64,000 nt of DNA, from NCBI GenBank assembly GCA_017526525.1, contig JAFXRG010000062.1, forward strand, positions 53,766 through 117,765, read 5' to 3'. This stretch comes from Clostridia bacterium. GTDB taxonomy: Bacteria; Bacillota; Clostridia; Christensenellales; Aristaeellaceae. The notes beneath the pieces were generated by a model, which ran no database searches, was not told where the DNA came from, and was given only the letters and a program-made list of their open reading frames with translations. This document shows, in pieces, positions 1-9,186 of this stretch (position 1 is the stretch's first letter; each line of letters starts with the position of its first letter). Both the position numbers and the translations under genes were made by a program.

Positions 1-764
<764 letters not shown>

Positions 765-773
765 AAAGTGACA

Positions 774-804
774 GGCGGACGGGGAAAACCCGTTCGCCGG
801 TTTT
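774..804 (+). terminator. Rho-independent terminator of the atp operon
   Basis: A 10-bp stem (GGCGGACGGG at 774-783 with CCCGTTCGCC at 789-798, one G-T pair) with a GAAAA loop is followed by GG and four T residues. It sits 9 bases after the atpC stop. Confidence 0.75.
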
Positions 805-849
805 GATATGAAGGACTTTTGGCTTCCGGACGGAGAGGGAGGGAAAAAC

Positions 850-2109
850 ATGGATGTGATGGAAAAATTTCTGACGTTTGCGGAACAGTCCCCCACGGCA
901 TTCCATGCCGCGGCGAACCTGGAAAGCATGCTGCGCGGAAGCGGGTTTGCCCGTCTGGAGGAAACGGATCCGTGGCTGGTGGACGCAGGCGGAAAATATT
1001 ATGTGATGCGGAACGATTCCGCGGTGATCGCGTTTGAAATTCCGGAAACCGGCTTTTCCTCCTTCCGGATCGCGGCGGCCCACAGCGATTCCCCCGCTTT
1101 CAAACTGAAGGAAAACTTTGAGGATAAAACCGAGTTTTATGTGCGGCTGAATGTGGAAAAATACGGCGGCATGATTATGAGCACCTGGATGGACCGGCCC
1201 CTGTCCGTAGCGGGACGGCTGGCGGTCCGGGAAGGAGACGGCGTAGCCTCGAAGCTGGTGAACCTGGACCGGGACGCAGTGCTGATTCCGAATATGCCGA
1301 TTCATTTCAACCGGGAGATCAACAGCGGATTCAGCTATGATCCGCAGACGGACATGCTTCCGCTGTACGGAAACCAGGAGAGCTGCGGGGGACTGATGCG
1401 GGAGATCGCCGAAGCGGCGGGTACGGAGCCGGACCGGATCCTGAGCCATGACCTGTTCCTGTACGGTCGGCAGAGTGCCAGCATCTGGGGAGCGGGAGAT
1501 GCCTACTTCTCCTGCGGCCGGATTGACGACCTGGAGTGTGCCTGGGCCTGCATGGAAGCGCTGACCCGAAGCACTGCCCGTGACGCCGTCAACGTATGCG
1601 CCGTGTTTGACAACGAAGAAGTCGGATCCGGCAGCCGGCAGGGTGCGGATTCCGGGTTCCTGTACGATACGCTGACCCGGTTGGGGTTTGCCCTGGGCGC
1701 CTCCGACGGGGAGATCCGGGCGGCGATGGCAGGGAGCTTTCTGGTTTCGGCGGACAATGCCCATGCGGTGCACCCGAACCATCCGGAAAAATTTGACCGC
1801 CAGAACCGTCCGGTGATGAACGGCGGAATTGTGATCAAGCACAACGCCAACCTGAAATATACGACGGATGCCCTGTCCTCCGCACGGTTTACCCTGATCT
1901 GTGAAAGGGCGGGGGTGCCGGTGCAGCATTTTGCCAACCGGAGCGATATTGCCGGCGGGTCCACCCTGGGACATATCTCCACGGCCCATGTGAGCGTGGA
2001 AAGCGTGGATATCGGCCTGGCGCAGCTGGCGATGCATTCCCTGTACGAAACAGCCGGCACCAAAGACCTTCCCATGCTGGTGCGGGCGATGGAAGAAATG
2101 TGGAACTGA
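850..2109 (+). CDS. apeB: M18 family aminopeptidase (aspartyl aminopeptidase type)
   Basis: A cytoplasmic dinuclear metallo-aminopeptidase that removes N-terminal, often acidic, residues from peptides. The 419-residue product matches the family length of about 430. Visible metal and catalytic segments are AAHSDSPAFKLK near residue 80, VFDNEEVGSGSRQGADS, SADNAHAVHPNHPEKFD, and the C-terminal GGSTLGHISTAHVS. I chose ATG 850 because GGAGAGGGAGGG sits just upstream; an in-frame ATG at 808 lacks a good ribosome binding site and overlaps the atp terminator region. No signal peptide is present. The gene lies alone between the atp and dap operons. Confidence 0.93.
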   Translation: MDVMEKFLTFAEQSPTAFHAAANLESMLRGSGFARLEETDPWLVDAGGKYYVMRNDSAVIAFEIPETGFSSFRIAAAHSDSPAFKLKENFEDKTEFYVRLNVEKYGGMIMSTWMDRPLSVAGRLAVREGDGVASKLVNLDRDAVLIPNMPIHFNREINSGFSYDPQTDMLPLYGNQESCGGLMREIAEAAGTEPDRILSHDLFLYGRQSASIWGAGDAYFSCGRIDDLECAWACMEALTRSTARDAVNVCAVFDNEEVGSGSRQGADSGFLYDTLTRLGFALGASDGEIRAAMAGSFLVSADNAHAVHPNHPEKFDRQNRPVMNGGIVIKHNANLKYTTDALSSARFTLICERAGVPVQHFANRSDIAGGSTLGHISTAHVSVESVDIGLAQLAMHSLYETAGTKDLPMLVRAMEEMWN

Positions 2110-2150
2110 GGCAGCAGGTACATCCGAAAAACACTCAGATCCGGCAGAAT

Positions 2151-2160
2151 ATGGTACAAT
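2151..2160 (+). promoter_or_regulatory. Probable extended -10 promoter for dapA
   Basis: ATGGTACAAT holds a TGG-extended TACAAT hexamer 37 bases before dapA. No convincing -35 hexamer is seen at 17 bases upstream, so the assignment rests on the extended -10 and the position. Confidence 0.4.
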
Positions 2161-2196
2161 AGGCCATCAAACGGAGATGGCAGAAGGGTGAGCAGG

Positions 2197-3090
2197 ATGA
2201 GGAACACAGTATTTACCGGAGCGGGTACCGCGATTGTAACGCCTATGAACGAAACCGGGGTGGACTTTGAAACCCTGGGAAGGCTGATTGATTTCCAGCT
2301 GGAGAAAGGAATCGACGCCATCATTGCCGCCGGCACCACCGGGGAGGGAAGCACTCTCACGGACCGGGAGCATGAGGAGCTGATTGCTTTCTGCGTGAAG
2401 CGGATTGCGGGACGGGTTCCCGTGATTGCCGGAACGGGCTCCAACAATACGGCTCACGCTATCGAACGGACGCAGACGGCCTGCAGGGCCGGCGCTGACG
2501 CGGTGCTGCTGGTGACCCCCTATTACAACAAAACCTCCCAGCGCGGGCTGATTGCCAGCTTCAGCGCTATTGCCGACGCCAGTACGGTTCCCTGCATCCT
2601 GTACAACGTTCCGTCCAGGACCGGGCTGAACATGCTGCCGGAGACGCTGAACATCCTGGCGGATCATGAGCGGGTGGCCGCCCTGAAGGAAGCCTGCGGA
2701 AGCATCAGCCAGGTGGCGAAGGAACTGGAAATGTGCGGCGACCGGGTGGACATCTATTCCGGAAACGATGACCAGACGGTTCCGATCCTGAGCCTGGGCG
2801 GCAAGGGCGTGATTTCTACCGTGAGCAACATCGTACCCGGAGAGATGGCGGAAATGTGCCGGCGCTTCTTCGCGGGAGATGTGAAGGGTGCGGCGGAGCT
2901 GCAGCTGCGCCTGCTGCGGCTGATGAACCAGACCATGATTGAAACCAATCCCATTCCGGTGAAGGCGGCGGTAGCCGCCATGGGCTTCGGGAAGTATATC
3001 CTGAGACTGCCCCTGGTGGAAATGGAAGAGGGGAACCGGCAGAAGCTGCTGGAGCTGATGCGGGAACAGGGACTGGAGGTTCGGGCATGA
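2197..3090 (+). CDS. dapA: 4-hydroxy-tetrahydrodipicolinate synthase
   Basis: Condenses pyruvate with aspartate semialdehyde, the first step of the lysine/diaminopimelate branch. The product is 297 residues, a TIM-barrel class I aldolase. Signatures are AAGTTGEGSTLTDREH (residues 44-59), the catalytic tyrosine in YNVPSRTG (Y136), and the Schiff-base lysine in AALKEACGS (K164). ATG 2197 is favoured because AAGGGTGA lies at the right distance; an in-frame GTG at 2188 is possible. The stop overlaps the dapB start by 4 bases (ATGA), so the two genes are translationally coupled. Confidence 0.96.
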   Translation: MRNTVFTGAGTAIVTPMNETGVDFETLGRLIDFQLEKGIDAIIAAGTTGEGSTLTDREHEELIAFCVKRIAGRVPVIAGTGSNNTAHAIERTQTACRAGADAVLLVTPYYNKTSQRGLIASFSAIADASTVPCILYNVPSRTGLNMLPETLNILADHERVAALKEACGSISQVAKELEMCGDRVDIYSGNDDQTVPILSLGGKGVISTVSNIVPGEMAEMCRRFFAGDVKGAAELQLRLLRLMNQTMIETNPIPVKAAVAAMGFGKYILRLPLVEMEEGNRQKLLELMREQGLEVRA

Positions 3091-3830
3091 GAATTATTCT
3101 GACAGGATATACGGGACACATGGGCCGGGAAGTACGGGCCTGCGCGGAAGCGGCGGAAGGCTGCGAAATCGTGGCCGGCGTGGATCCCATGGTTCCCGCT
3201 TCCGACGGCATTTGCCTGAAAACCTTCGGGGAATGCACGGCGGAGGCGGATGTGATCATTGATTTCAGCCACCACAGCATGACAAAGGAGCTGCTGGACT
3301 TCGCGGAAGCCCGGAAGCTGCCGGTGGTGCTGGCCACCACGGGACAGACGGCGGAGGAAAAGGAACGGATCGTCGAAGCGGCCGGGAAAATTCCGGTTTT
3401 CCTGGCGGCCAACTATTCCCTGGGCATCGCGACGCTGACGGACCTGGTCAGGCGGGCGGCGGCGCTGTATCCGGACGCGGAAATTGAGATTGTGGAGCAG
3501 CATCACGACCGGAAGCTGGACGCTCCCAGCGGAACCGCACTGGCCCTGTTCAATGCCGTAAAGGAGGTCCGGCCGGAGGCTGAGGCCAACTGCGGACGCA
3601 GCGGGCAGGGAAAACGGACGAAGAATGAAATCGGCATTCACGCGATCCGCATGGGAAATATCGTAGGCGTGCATGAAGTGATGATCGGTACGCAGAACGA
3701 ACGGATCAGCCTGAAGCACGAAGCGTTCAGCCGGGGCGTTTTCGCGGAAGGCAGCCTGAAGGCTGCCGCATTCCTGATGGGAAAGGCACCGGGCATTTAT
3801 GATATGAAGGACCTGCTCCGGGGTGTGTAA
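3087..3830 (+). CDS. dapB: 4-hydroxy-tetrahydrodipicolinate reductase
   Basis: NAD(P)H-dependent reduction to tetrahydrodipicolinate, the second dedicated step of DAP synthesis. The 247-residue product has the Rossmann glycine motif GYTGHMG (7-13) and the catalytic block EQHHDRKLDAPSGTA (residues 137-151), with the conserved histidine pair and lysine. It overlaps dapA by 4 bases. With ddh downstream it covers the route from aspartate semialdehyde to meso-DAP in three enzymes. Confidence 0.96.
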   Translation: MRIILTGYTGHMGREVRACAEAAEGCEIVAGVDPMVPASDGICLKTFGECTAEADVIIDFSHHSMTKELLDFAEARKLPVVLATTGQTAEEKERIVEAAGKIPVFLAANYSLGIATLTDLVRRAAALYPDAEIEIVEQHHDRKLDAPSGTALALFNAVKEVRPEAEANCGRSGQGKRTKNEIGIHAIRMGNIVGVHEVMIGTQNERISLKHEAFSRGVFAEGSLKAAAFLMGKAPGIYDMKDLLRGV

Positions 3831-3887
3831 CTCCCGGGCAGCCGACTGATTCTGATAAAAAATTGAAAAAACCGGAGGATTGTGAAA

Positions 3888-4865
3888 ATGAAGATCGGGA
3901 TTTACGGATACGGCAACCTGGGGCGCGGCGTGGAAGCGGCGCTCCGGCAGAATCCGGACATGGAAATTGTCGGCGTGTTTACCCGGAGGGATCCCGCGGC
4001 GGTAAAAACCGTTACGGGAATTCCGGTTTATGCGGCAAGCCTCGTGGAAGACTTTGCTGCGGAGATTGACGTGATGATTATCTGCGGCGGCAGCGCCTCA
4101 GACCTGCCGGAGATGACACCGATGCTGGCACGTTGCTTCAACGTGGTGGACTCCTTTGATACCCACGCCAGGGTTCCGGAGCATTTCGCCAATGTGGAAA
4201 AGGCGGCCATGAGCACGGCGCATACCGCGCTGATCAGCGCCGGATGGGATCCCGGCCTGTTCTCCCTGGCACGGCTGTATATGAGCACCGTGCTGCCGGA
4301 AGGCAGGGACTATACCTTCTGGGGCCGGGGCGTCAGCCAGGGACACAGCGACGCCATCCGCCGGATTCCCGGGGTGAAGGACGCACGGCAGTATACGGTG
4401 CCGGTGCCGGAAGCGCTGGAGAAGGTACGCAACGGGGAAAACCCGGACCTGAGCATCCGGCAGAAGCACACCCGGGAATGCTACGTGGTGGCGGAGGAAG
4501 GCGCGGACCGGGAGAAGATCACGGCACAAATCCGGGAAATGCCGAACTATTTTGCGGATTACGACACAACGGTAACCTTCATCACTGAGGAGGAAATGAA
4601 GGCGAATCATTCGGAACTGCCCCACGGCGGACAGGTGATCCGCAGCGGATCCACCGGCGAGGGAGGAAAGCACAAGCATGTGATGGAGTTCTCCCTGAAG
4701 CTGGATTCCAATCCCGAGTTTACGGCATCTGTGCTGGTAGCCTGCGCAAGGGCTGTGTGCCGGATGAATACCCGGGAAATTTTCGGCTGCAAGACGCTGT
4801 TTGACGTGGCGCCGGCGGATCTTTCGCCGCTGACGCCGGAGGAAATGAGAAAGAAGCTGCTGTGA
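3888..4865 (+). CDS. ddh: meso-diaminopimelate D-dehydrogenase
   Basis: NADPH-dependent reductive amination of tetrahydrodipicolinate directly to meso-DAP, bypassing the succinylated or acetylated intermediates. The 325-residue product begins MKIGIYGYGNLGRGVE (dinucleotide fold). It also contains the family segments SAGWDPGLFSLARLY, WGRGVSQGHSDAIRRI and HGGQVIRSG. ATG 3888 is 9 bases after GGAGG and is preferred over the in-frame GTG at 3882. Position after dapA-dapB supports one biosynthetic operon. The nrdG start follows after 7 bases, so nrdG may be co-transcribed. Confidence 0.95.
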   Translation: MKIGIYGYGNLGRGVEAALRQNPDMEIVGVFTRRDPAAVKTVTGIPVYAASLVEDFAAEIDVMIICGGSASDLPEMTPMLARCFNVVDSFDTHARVPEHFANVEKAAMSTAHTALISAGWDPGLFSLARLYMSTVLPEGRDYTFWGRGVSQGHSDAIRRIPGVKDARQYTVPVPEALEKVRNGENPDLSIRQKHTRECYVVAEEGADREKITAQIREMPNYFADYDTTVTFITEEEMKANHSELPHGGQVIRSGSTGEGGKHKHVMEFSLKLDSNPEFTASVLVACARAVCRMNTREIFGCKTLFDVAPADLSPLTPEEMRKKLL

Positions 4866-4872
4866 CGTTAAA

Positions 4873-5568
4873 ATGAAGATTCACGGACTGCAGAAAATGA
4901 CGCTGCTGGACTTTCCCGGGAAGGTGGCGTGCACGGTGTTTCTGGGCGGATGCGACCTGCGGTGTCCCTTCTGCCACAACGCGGAGCTCCTGGACGGAAG
5001 CGCCCCGGCAGTGATGGAAGAGGAAGAGCTGCTTGGCTTCCTGAAGAAACGGCAGGGACTGCTGGAAGGCGTGGCGGTCACGGGCGGGGAACCGCTGCTG
5101 CGGGGAGCGGACCTGCTTCGCCTGGCGGAGGAAATCCGCGATCTGGGATATCCGCTGAAACTGGATACAAACGGAACCCATCCGGAGTTGCTTCGGGACA
5201 TTACGGAGCGGGGACTGGTTTCCTACGTGGCCATGGATATCAAGAATTCCCCGGAACGCTACGCGGAAACCTCCGGACTGGAGAAAATGGACCTGGCCCC
5301 TGTACGGGAAAGCGTTTCCCTGCTGATGGAAGGAAAAACACCGTATGAATTCCGGACCACCACGGTGGCGGAGCTTCACGATGAAGAATCCTTCCGGAAG
5401 ATCGGGGAATGGATCCGGGGAGCCGCGCAGTACTTCCTGCAGAAATTCACGGACCGGGATACGGTTCCCTTTGAGGGATTCCATGCCCCGTCGGATGACC
5501 GGATGCGAAGCTACCTGGAGACGGTACGGGCCTTCGTTCCGACGGCGGAGCTGCGGGGCGTTGATTAA
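4873..5568 (+). CDS. nrdG: Anaerobic ribonucleoside-triphosphate reductase activating protein (radical SAM)
   Basis: A radical-SAM activase that installs the glycyl radical on NrdD. The product is 231 residues. The iron-sulfur motif is CDLRCPFC (C27, C31, C34, CxxxCxxC), preceded by MTLLDFPGKVACTVFLGG, typical of this activase type. GGEPLL and the radical-SAM barrel follow. It lies directly upstream of nrdD but before the NrdR-type sites, so it may be transcribed with the dap genes while nrdD has its own regulated promoter. A role with another glycyl-radical enzyme cannot be excluded, but the neighbour makes NrdD the obvious partner. Confidence 0.92.
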   Translation: MKIHGLQKMTLLDFPGKVACTVFLGGCDLRCPFCHNAELLDGSAPAVMEEEELLGFLKKRQGLLEGVAVTGGEPLLRGADLLRLAEEIRDLGYPLKLDTNGTHPELLRDITERGLVSYVAMDIKNSPERYAETSGLEKMDLAPVRESVSLLMEGKTPYEFRTTTVAELHDEESFRKIGEWIRGAAQYFLQKFTDRDTVPFEGFHAPSDDRMRSYLETVRAFVPTAELRGVD

Positions 5569-5588
5569 ACCGGTTTTTCAGGCTGGAT

Positions 5589-5632
5589 ACAAGATATAGT
5601 GTTAAAAATGTATTTTCACAAACTATATATTG
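5589..5632 (+). promoter_or_regulatory. Pair of NrdR-type boxes
   Basis: Two AT-rich near-palindromes, ACAAGATATAGTGTT (5589-5603) and ACAAACTATATATTG (5618-5632), match the general look of NrdR operators. Their centres are about 30 bp apart, close to three helical turns, as expected for paired NrdR sites. The second touches the -35 hexamer of the nrdD promoter. The nrdR gene itself is not in the window. Confidence 0.72.
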
Positions 5633-5659
5633 ACTTTCGCCCTCTCCGCATGCTATAGT
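5630..5659 (+). promoter_or_regulatory. nrdD promoter
   Basis: TTGACT (5630-5635), 18 bp spacer, TATAGT (5654-5659) with a TGC extension just before it. It is overlapped by the second NrdR-type box and lies 74 bases before the nrdD start. Confidence 0.75.
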
Positions 5660-5680
5660 AGACAAGCACGCGGAGAGGGC
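5639..5680. repeat. 11-bp perfect inverted repeat framing the nrdD -10 hexamer
   Basis: GCCCTCTCCGC (5639-5649) and GCGGAGAGGGC (5670-5680) are perfect inverted copies separated by 20 bases that contain the -10 hexamer. The left arm lies upstream of the expected transcription start, so this is not an RNA hairpin of the nrdD transcript. A DNA-level operator is the simpler reading. Confidence 0.6.
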
Positions 5681-5732
5681 AACGTGCGCTCTCCGGCACG
5701 AAAAACAAACAAGACAGGGAGAACGGAAAACA

Positions 5733-8141
5733 ATGTATCAGGTTGTAAAACGTGACGGCAAAGTTACGGATTTTGAAATCAAAAAAATCTCCAGCGCTAT
5801 CACCAAAGCGTTTGAGGCGCTGGAAAAGCAGTATCATCCCAGCGTCATTGATATGCTGACCCTCCGGGTGACGGCGGAGTATGAACCGCTGATCCACGAC
5901 GGAAAAATCACCGTGGAAAGCATCCAGGACTGTGTGGAAAAGGTGCTTTCGGAAGCCGGCTACGCCGATGTGGCCAAGGCTTATATCCTCTATCGCAAAC
6001 AACGTGAAAAAGTCCGCAATGTCAACTCCGCCCTGTTAAACTATAAAGATCTGGTGGACAACTATCTGCGCATCAACGACTGGCGCGTGAAGGAGAACTC
6101 CACGGTTACCTATTCCGTCGGCGGCCTGATCCTGTCCAATTCCGGCGCCATTACCGCCAACTACTGGCTGAGCGAGATCTACGACAACGAGATTGCCGAG
6201 GCCCACCGCAGCGCCGCGATTCATATTCACGACCTGTCCATGCTGACCGGCTACTGCGCAGGCTGGAGCCTGAAGCAGCTGATCAAGGAAGGCCTGGGCG
6301 GCGTTCCCGGGAAAATTACCAGCTCTCCGGCCGGCCACCTGTCCACCCTCTGCAACCAGATGGTGAATTTCCTGGGCATTATGCAGAACGAATGGGCCGG
6401 TGCACAGGCTTTCTCCAGCTTTGACACCTACCTGGCTCCCTTCGTGCGGATCGACAACCTGTCCCAGAAGGAAGTCAAGCAGTGCATCCAGAGCTTCATT
6501 TACGGCGTGAACACCCCCAGCCGCTGGGGAACCCAGGCGCCCTTCTCCAACATTACGCTGGACTGGACCTGCCCGAAGGACCTGCAGAACCTGCCGGCCA
6601 TTATCGGCGGCAAGGAAGTGGACTTTACCTACGGCGACTGCCAGAAGGAAATGGACATGGTGAACAAGGCCTTCATTGAGATTATGATCGAAGGCGATGC
6701 CAACGGACGCGGATTCCAGTATCCGATTCCCACCTATTCCATTACCCGGGATTTCGACTGGAGCGAAACGGAAAACAACAAGCTGCTGTTTGAAATGACC
6801 GCCAAATACGGAACGCCCTACTTCAGCAATTATATCAACAGCGACATGGAACCCAGCGACGTGCGCAGCATGTGCTGCCGCCTGCGGCTGGATCTGCGGG
6901 AACTGCGCAAAAAGAGCGGCGGCTTCTTCGGAAGCGGCGAATCCACCGGCAGCGTGGGCGTGGTAACCATCAATCTGCCCAGGCTGGCTTATGAATCCGC
7001 CAGCGAAACCGATTTCTACCGGCAGCTGGACCGCCTGATGGATATCGCGGCCCGGAGCCTGAAGACCAAGCGCACCGTGATTACCAAGCTGCTGGAGGGC
7101 GGCCTGTATCCCTATACCAAGCGGTACCTGGGCACCTTTGCCAACCACTTCAGCACCATCGGCCTGGTGGGCATGAACGAGGCGGCCCTGAACGCCCGCT
7201 GGCTGAAAAAGGACCTGACCACCCCCGAAGCCCAGAGCTTTGCCCGGGATGTGCTGAACCACATGCGCGAGAGGCTGAGCGACTACCAGGAACAGTACGG
7301 GGACCTGTACAACCTGGAAGCCACCCCGGCGGAATCCACCTCCTACCGTTTTGCCAAGCACGACAAGGCGCAGTATCCGGACATCATTACAGCCAATATG
7401 AACGGAACGCCCTACTACACCAATTCCAGCCATCTGCCGGTGGGCTTCAGCGAGGATATTTTCTCCGCGCTGGATATTCAGGATGACCTGCAGACCCTGT
7501 ACACCTCCGGCACGGTGTTCCATGCCTTCCTGGGAGAAAAGCTTCCGGACTGGAAGGCGGCGGCCAGCCTGGTCCGCAAAATCGCGGAGAACTACAAGCT
7601 GCCCTACTACACCATGAGTCCCACTTATTCCGTCTGCAAGGACCACGGTTACCTGACCGGTGAACAGTATGTATGTCCCTATTGCGGCGCGAAGACGGAG
7701 GTTTACAGCCGGATTACCGGATATTACCGCCCGGTGCAGAACTGGAACGACGGGAAGGCACAGGAATTCAAGGACCGCAAGGTTTACGACGTGGGACATT
7801 CCCACCTGACCCGCACGGCGGCGGTGGCAGCGGCCCCCGCTCCGGCAGCCCCTGCGCAGGAGGAAGCAAAACCGGAAAAGAAGACCGCGCCGATCAGCAC
7901 GGCCCGTGCCATCCTTTTCGTCAGCCAGACCTGCCCCAACTGCAAGATTGCCATCAGCATGCTGGAGAAGGAAGGCTTCCTGTTCAAGAAAGTCATCGCC
8001 ACGGAGAACGTTGAACTGACCAACAGGTACGGGGTGAAACAGGCTCCGACCCTGGTGGTGCTGGGCGCCGGGGACGAGTACACCAAGTACAGGGGAGTAT
8101 CCGAGATCAAGGGAATGCTGACCGCACGGCAGGTAGGCTGA
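5733..8141 (+). CDS. nrdD: Anaerobic (class III) ribonucleoside-triphosphate reductase with C-terminal thioredoxin-like domain
   Basis: Makes deoxyribonucleotides under anoxia by glycyl-radical chemistry. The product is 802 residues. In order: an N-terminal ATP-cone (YQVVKRDGKVTDFEIKKI), the catalytic barrel, a zinc site SVCKDHGYL...CPYCG, and the glycyl-radical loop RITGYYRPVQ (Gly 663). After this normal end an Ala/Pro/Glu-rich linker leads to an extra domain of about 80 residues with a CPNC redox motif (734-737), a cis-proline-like APTLVVLG and a thioredoxin-like pattern. NrdD usually stops soon after the radical loop. The tail could be a built-in electron donor, supported by trxB immediately downstream. 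NrdR-type boxes control the promoter. Confidence 0.95.
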   Translation: MYQVVKRDGKVTDFEIKKISSAITKAFEALEKQYHPSVIDMLTLRVTAEYEPLIHDGKITVESIQDCVEKVLSEAGYADVAKAYILYRKQREKVRNVNSALLNYKDLVDNYLRINDWRVKENSTVTYSVGGLILSNSGAITANYWLSEIYDNEIAEAHRSAAIHIHDLSMLTGYCAGWSLKQLIKEGLGGVPGKITSSPAGHLSTLCNQMVNFLGIMQNEWAGAQAFSSFDTYLAPFVRIDNLSQKEVKQCIQSFIYGVNTPSRWGTQAPFSNITLDWTCPKDLQNLPAIIGGKEVDFTYGDCQKEMDMVNKAFIEIMIEGDANGRGFQYPIPTYSITRDFDWSETENNKLLFEMTAKYGTPYFSNYINSDMEPSDVRSMCCRLRLDLRELRKKSGGFFGSGESTGSVGVVTINLPRLAYESASETDFYRQLDRLMDIAARSLKTKRTVITKLLEGGLYPYTKRYLGTFANHFSTIGLVGMNEAALNARWLKKDLTTPEAQSFARDVLNHMRERLSDYQEQYGDLYNLEATPAESTSYRFAKHDKAQYPDIITANMNGTPYYTNSSHLPVGFSEDIFSALDIQDDLQTLYTSGTVFHAFLGEKLPDWKAAASLVRKIAENYKLPYYTMSPTYSVCKDHGYLTGEQYVCPYCGAKTEVYSRITGYYRPVQNWNDGKAQEFKDRKVYDVGHSHLTRTAAVAAAPAPAAPAQEEAKPEKKTAPISTARAILFVSQTCPNCKIAISMLEKEGFLFKKVIATENVELTNRYGVKQAPTLVVLGAGDEYTKYRGVSEIKGMLTARQVG

Positions 8142-8174
8142 CAGCAGCCGCCCGACGGAAACCGGTAAAGAAAA

Positions 8175-8199
8175 GGGGACGCATCGCGTCCCCGTTTTT
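8175..8199 (+). terminator. Hairpin between nrdD and trxB
   Basis: GGGGACGC / GCGTCCCC (8175-8182, 8186-8193) with loop ATC, followed by GTTTTT. It ends just before the trxB ribosome binding site. No promoter is seen between it and trxB, so it may only partly terminate and act as a processing or attenuation point. Confidence 0.55.
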
Positions 8200-8210
8200 G
8201 GAGGATGAAC

Positions 8211-9125
8211 ATGACGGATATCATCGTGATCGGCGGAGGCCCGGCCGGAATGACGGCTGCCCTGTATGCCCTGCGGAATGGAAAATCGGCGCTGATCCTG
8301 GAAAAGCACGGGTTCGGCGGACAGATCACCTACAGCCCGAAGGTGGAAAACTGGCCCGGCACGGCCCAGATGAGCGGAAATGAGTTTGCCGATGCCCTGC
8401 TGGAGCAGGTGATGGCCCAGGGCGCGGAGGTGGACCTGGCGGAAGTGCTGCGGGTGGAAGACCGGGGCAGCGTGAAAGCGGTATACACCGATGACGGAAA
8501 GGTGCACGAGGCAAAGGCCCTGGTGATCGCCACCGGCGTGAAGCACCGGATGCTGGGCCTTCCGGGGGAAAACGAGCTGGTGGGCGAAGGCATCAGCTTC
8601 TGCGCGGTCTGTGACGGGGATTTTTATACCGGGCAGACGGTGTGCGTCGCGGGGGGCGGAAACTCCGCCCTTCAGGAAGCCATCCTGCTGAGCGGCAAGT
8701 GCGCGCAGGTGATTATGCTGCAGGACCTGCCGGAATTTACCGGGGAAAAGAAGCTGCAGGAAATCCTGTTTGCCCGGGACAACGTGAAAAAATACACCGG
8801 GGTAAAAATCACCGCGCTGGAGACGGAAGGCGGAGCGCTGCGGGGAGTGACCGTGGAGCCGCAATCCGGCGGGGAAAAGCAGATCATCGCCTGTGACGGC
8901 CTTTTTGTGGCCATCGGCCTGATTCCGGAAAACGAAGCTTTCCGGCCGCTGGCGGATCTGAACCCATGGGGATATTTTGACAGCGGGGAAAACTGCGAAA
9001 CAAAAACGCCCGGCATTTTTGTGGCGGGAGACTGCCGCAGCAAGGGCGTCCGTCAGCTGACCACCGCCGCCGGCGACGGAGCGACAGCAGCCCTGGCGGC
9101 CTGCCGGTATATTGACGCCCTGTAA
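8211..9125 (+). CDS. trxB: Thioredoxin reductase (FAD/NAD(P)H-dependent)
   Basis: Reduces thioredoxin-type disulfides with NADPH or another donor. The product is 304 residues: an FAD-binding start DIIVIGGGPAGMTAAL, the redox centre FCAVCDGDFY (C131, C134), an NAD(P)-binding CVAGGGNSALQEA, and the C-terminal FAD motif GIFVAGDC. The ATG at 8211 is 6 bases after GGAGG; the ATG at 8205 abuts the ribosome binding site and is unlikely. Its place directly after an NrdD carrying a CPNC domain suggests that it feeds electrons to that tail. The glycine-rich NAD(P) site alone does not show which pyridine nucleotide is used. Confidence 0.93.
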   Translation: MTDIIVIGGGPAGMTAALYALRNGKSALILEKHGFGGQITYSPKVENWPGTAQMSGNEFADALLEQVMAQGAEVDLAEVLRVEDRGSVKAVYTDDGKVHEAKALVIATGVKHRMLGLPGENELVGEGISFCAVCDGDFYTGQTVCVAGGGNSALQEAILLSGKCAQVIMLQDLPEFTGEKKLQEILFARDNVKKYTGVKITALETEGGALRGVTVEPQSGGEKQIIACDGLFVAIGLIPENEAFRPLADLNPWGYFDSGENCETKTPGIFVAGDCRSKGVRQLTTAAGDGATAALAACRYIDAL

Positions 9126-9151
9126 GCCGGAGGGTTTTCCCCTGGATATGC

Positions 9152-9186
9152 AAAAGGAACGCGGAGCTTTTCCGCGTTCCTTTTTT
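9152..9186. terminator. Bidirectional terminator between trxB and the ImmA/IrrE gene
   Basis: AAAAGGAACGCGGA (9152-9165) pairs with TCCGCGTTCCTTTT, followed by six T residues at 9181-9186. A-rich flanks on the left make it usable by the convergent minus-strand gene as well. Confidence 0.85.

Noticed and set aside
6036-8864. 942-codon minus-strand frame opposite nrdD and trxB
   Set aside because: It is a GC-rich antisense shadow; the plus strand encodes two certain enzymes.
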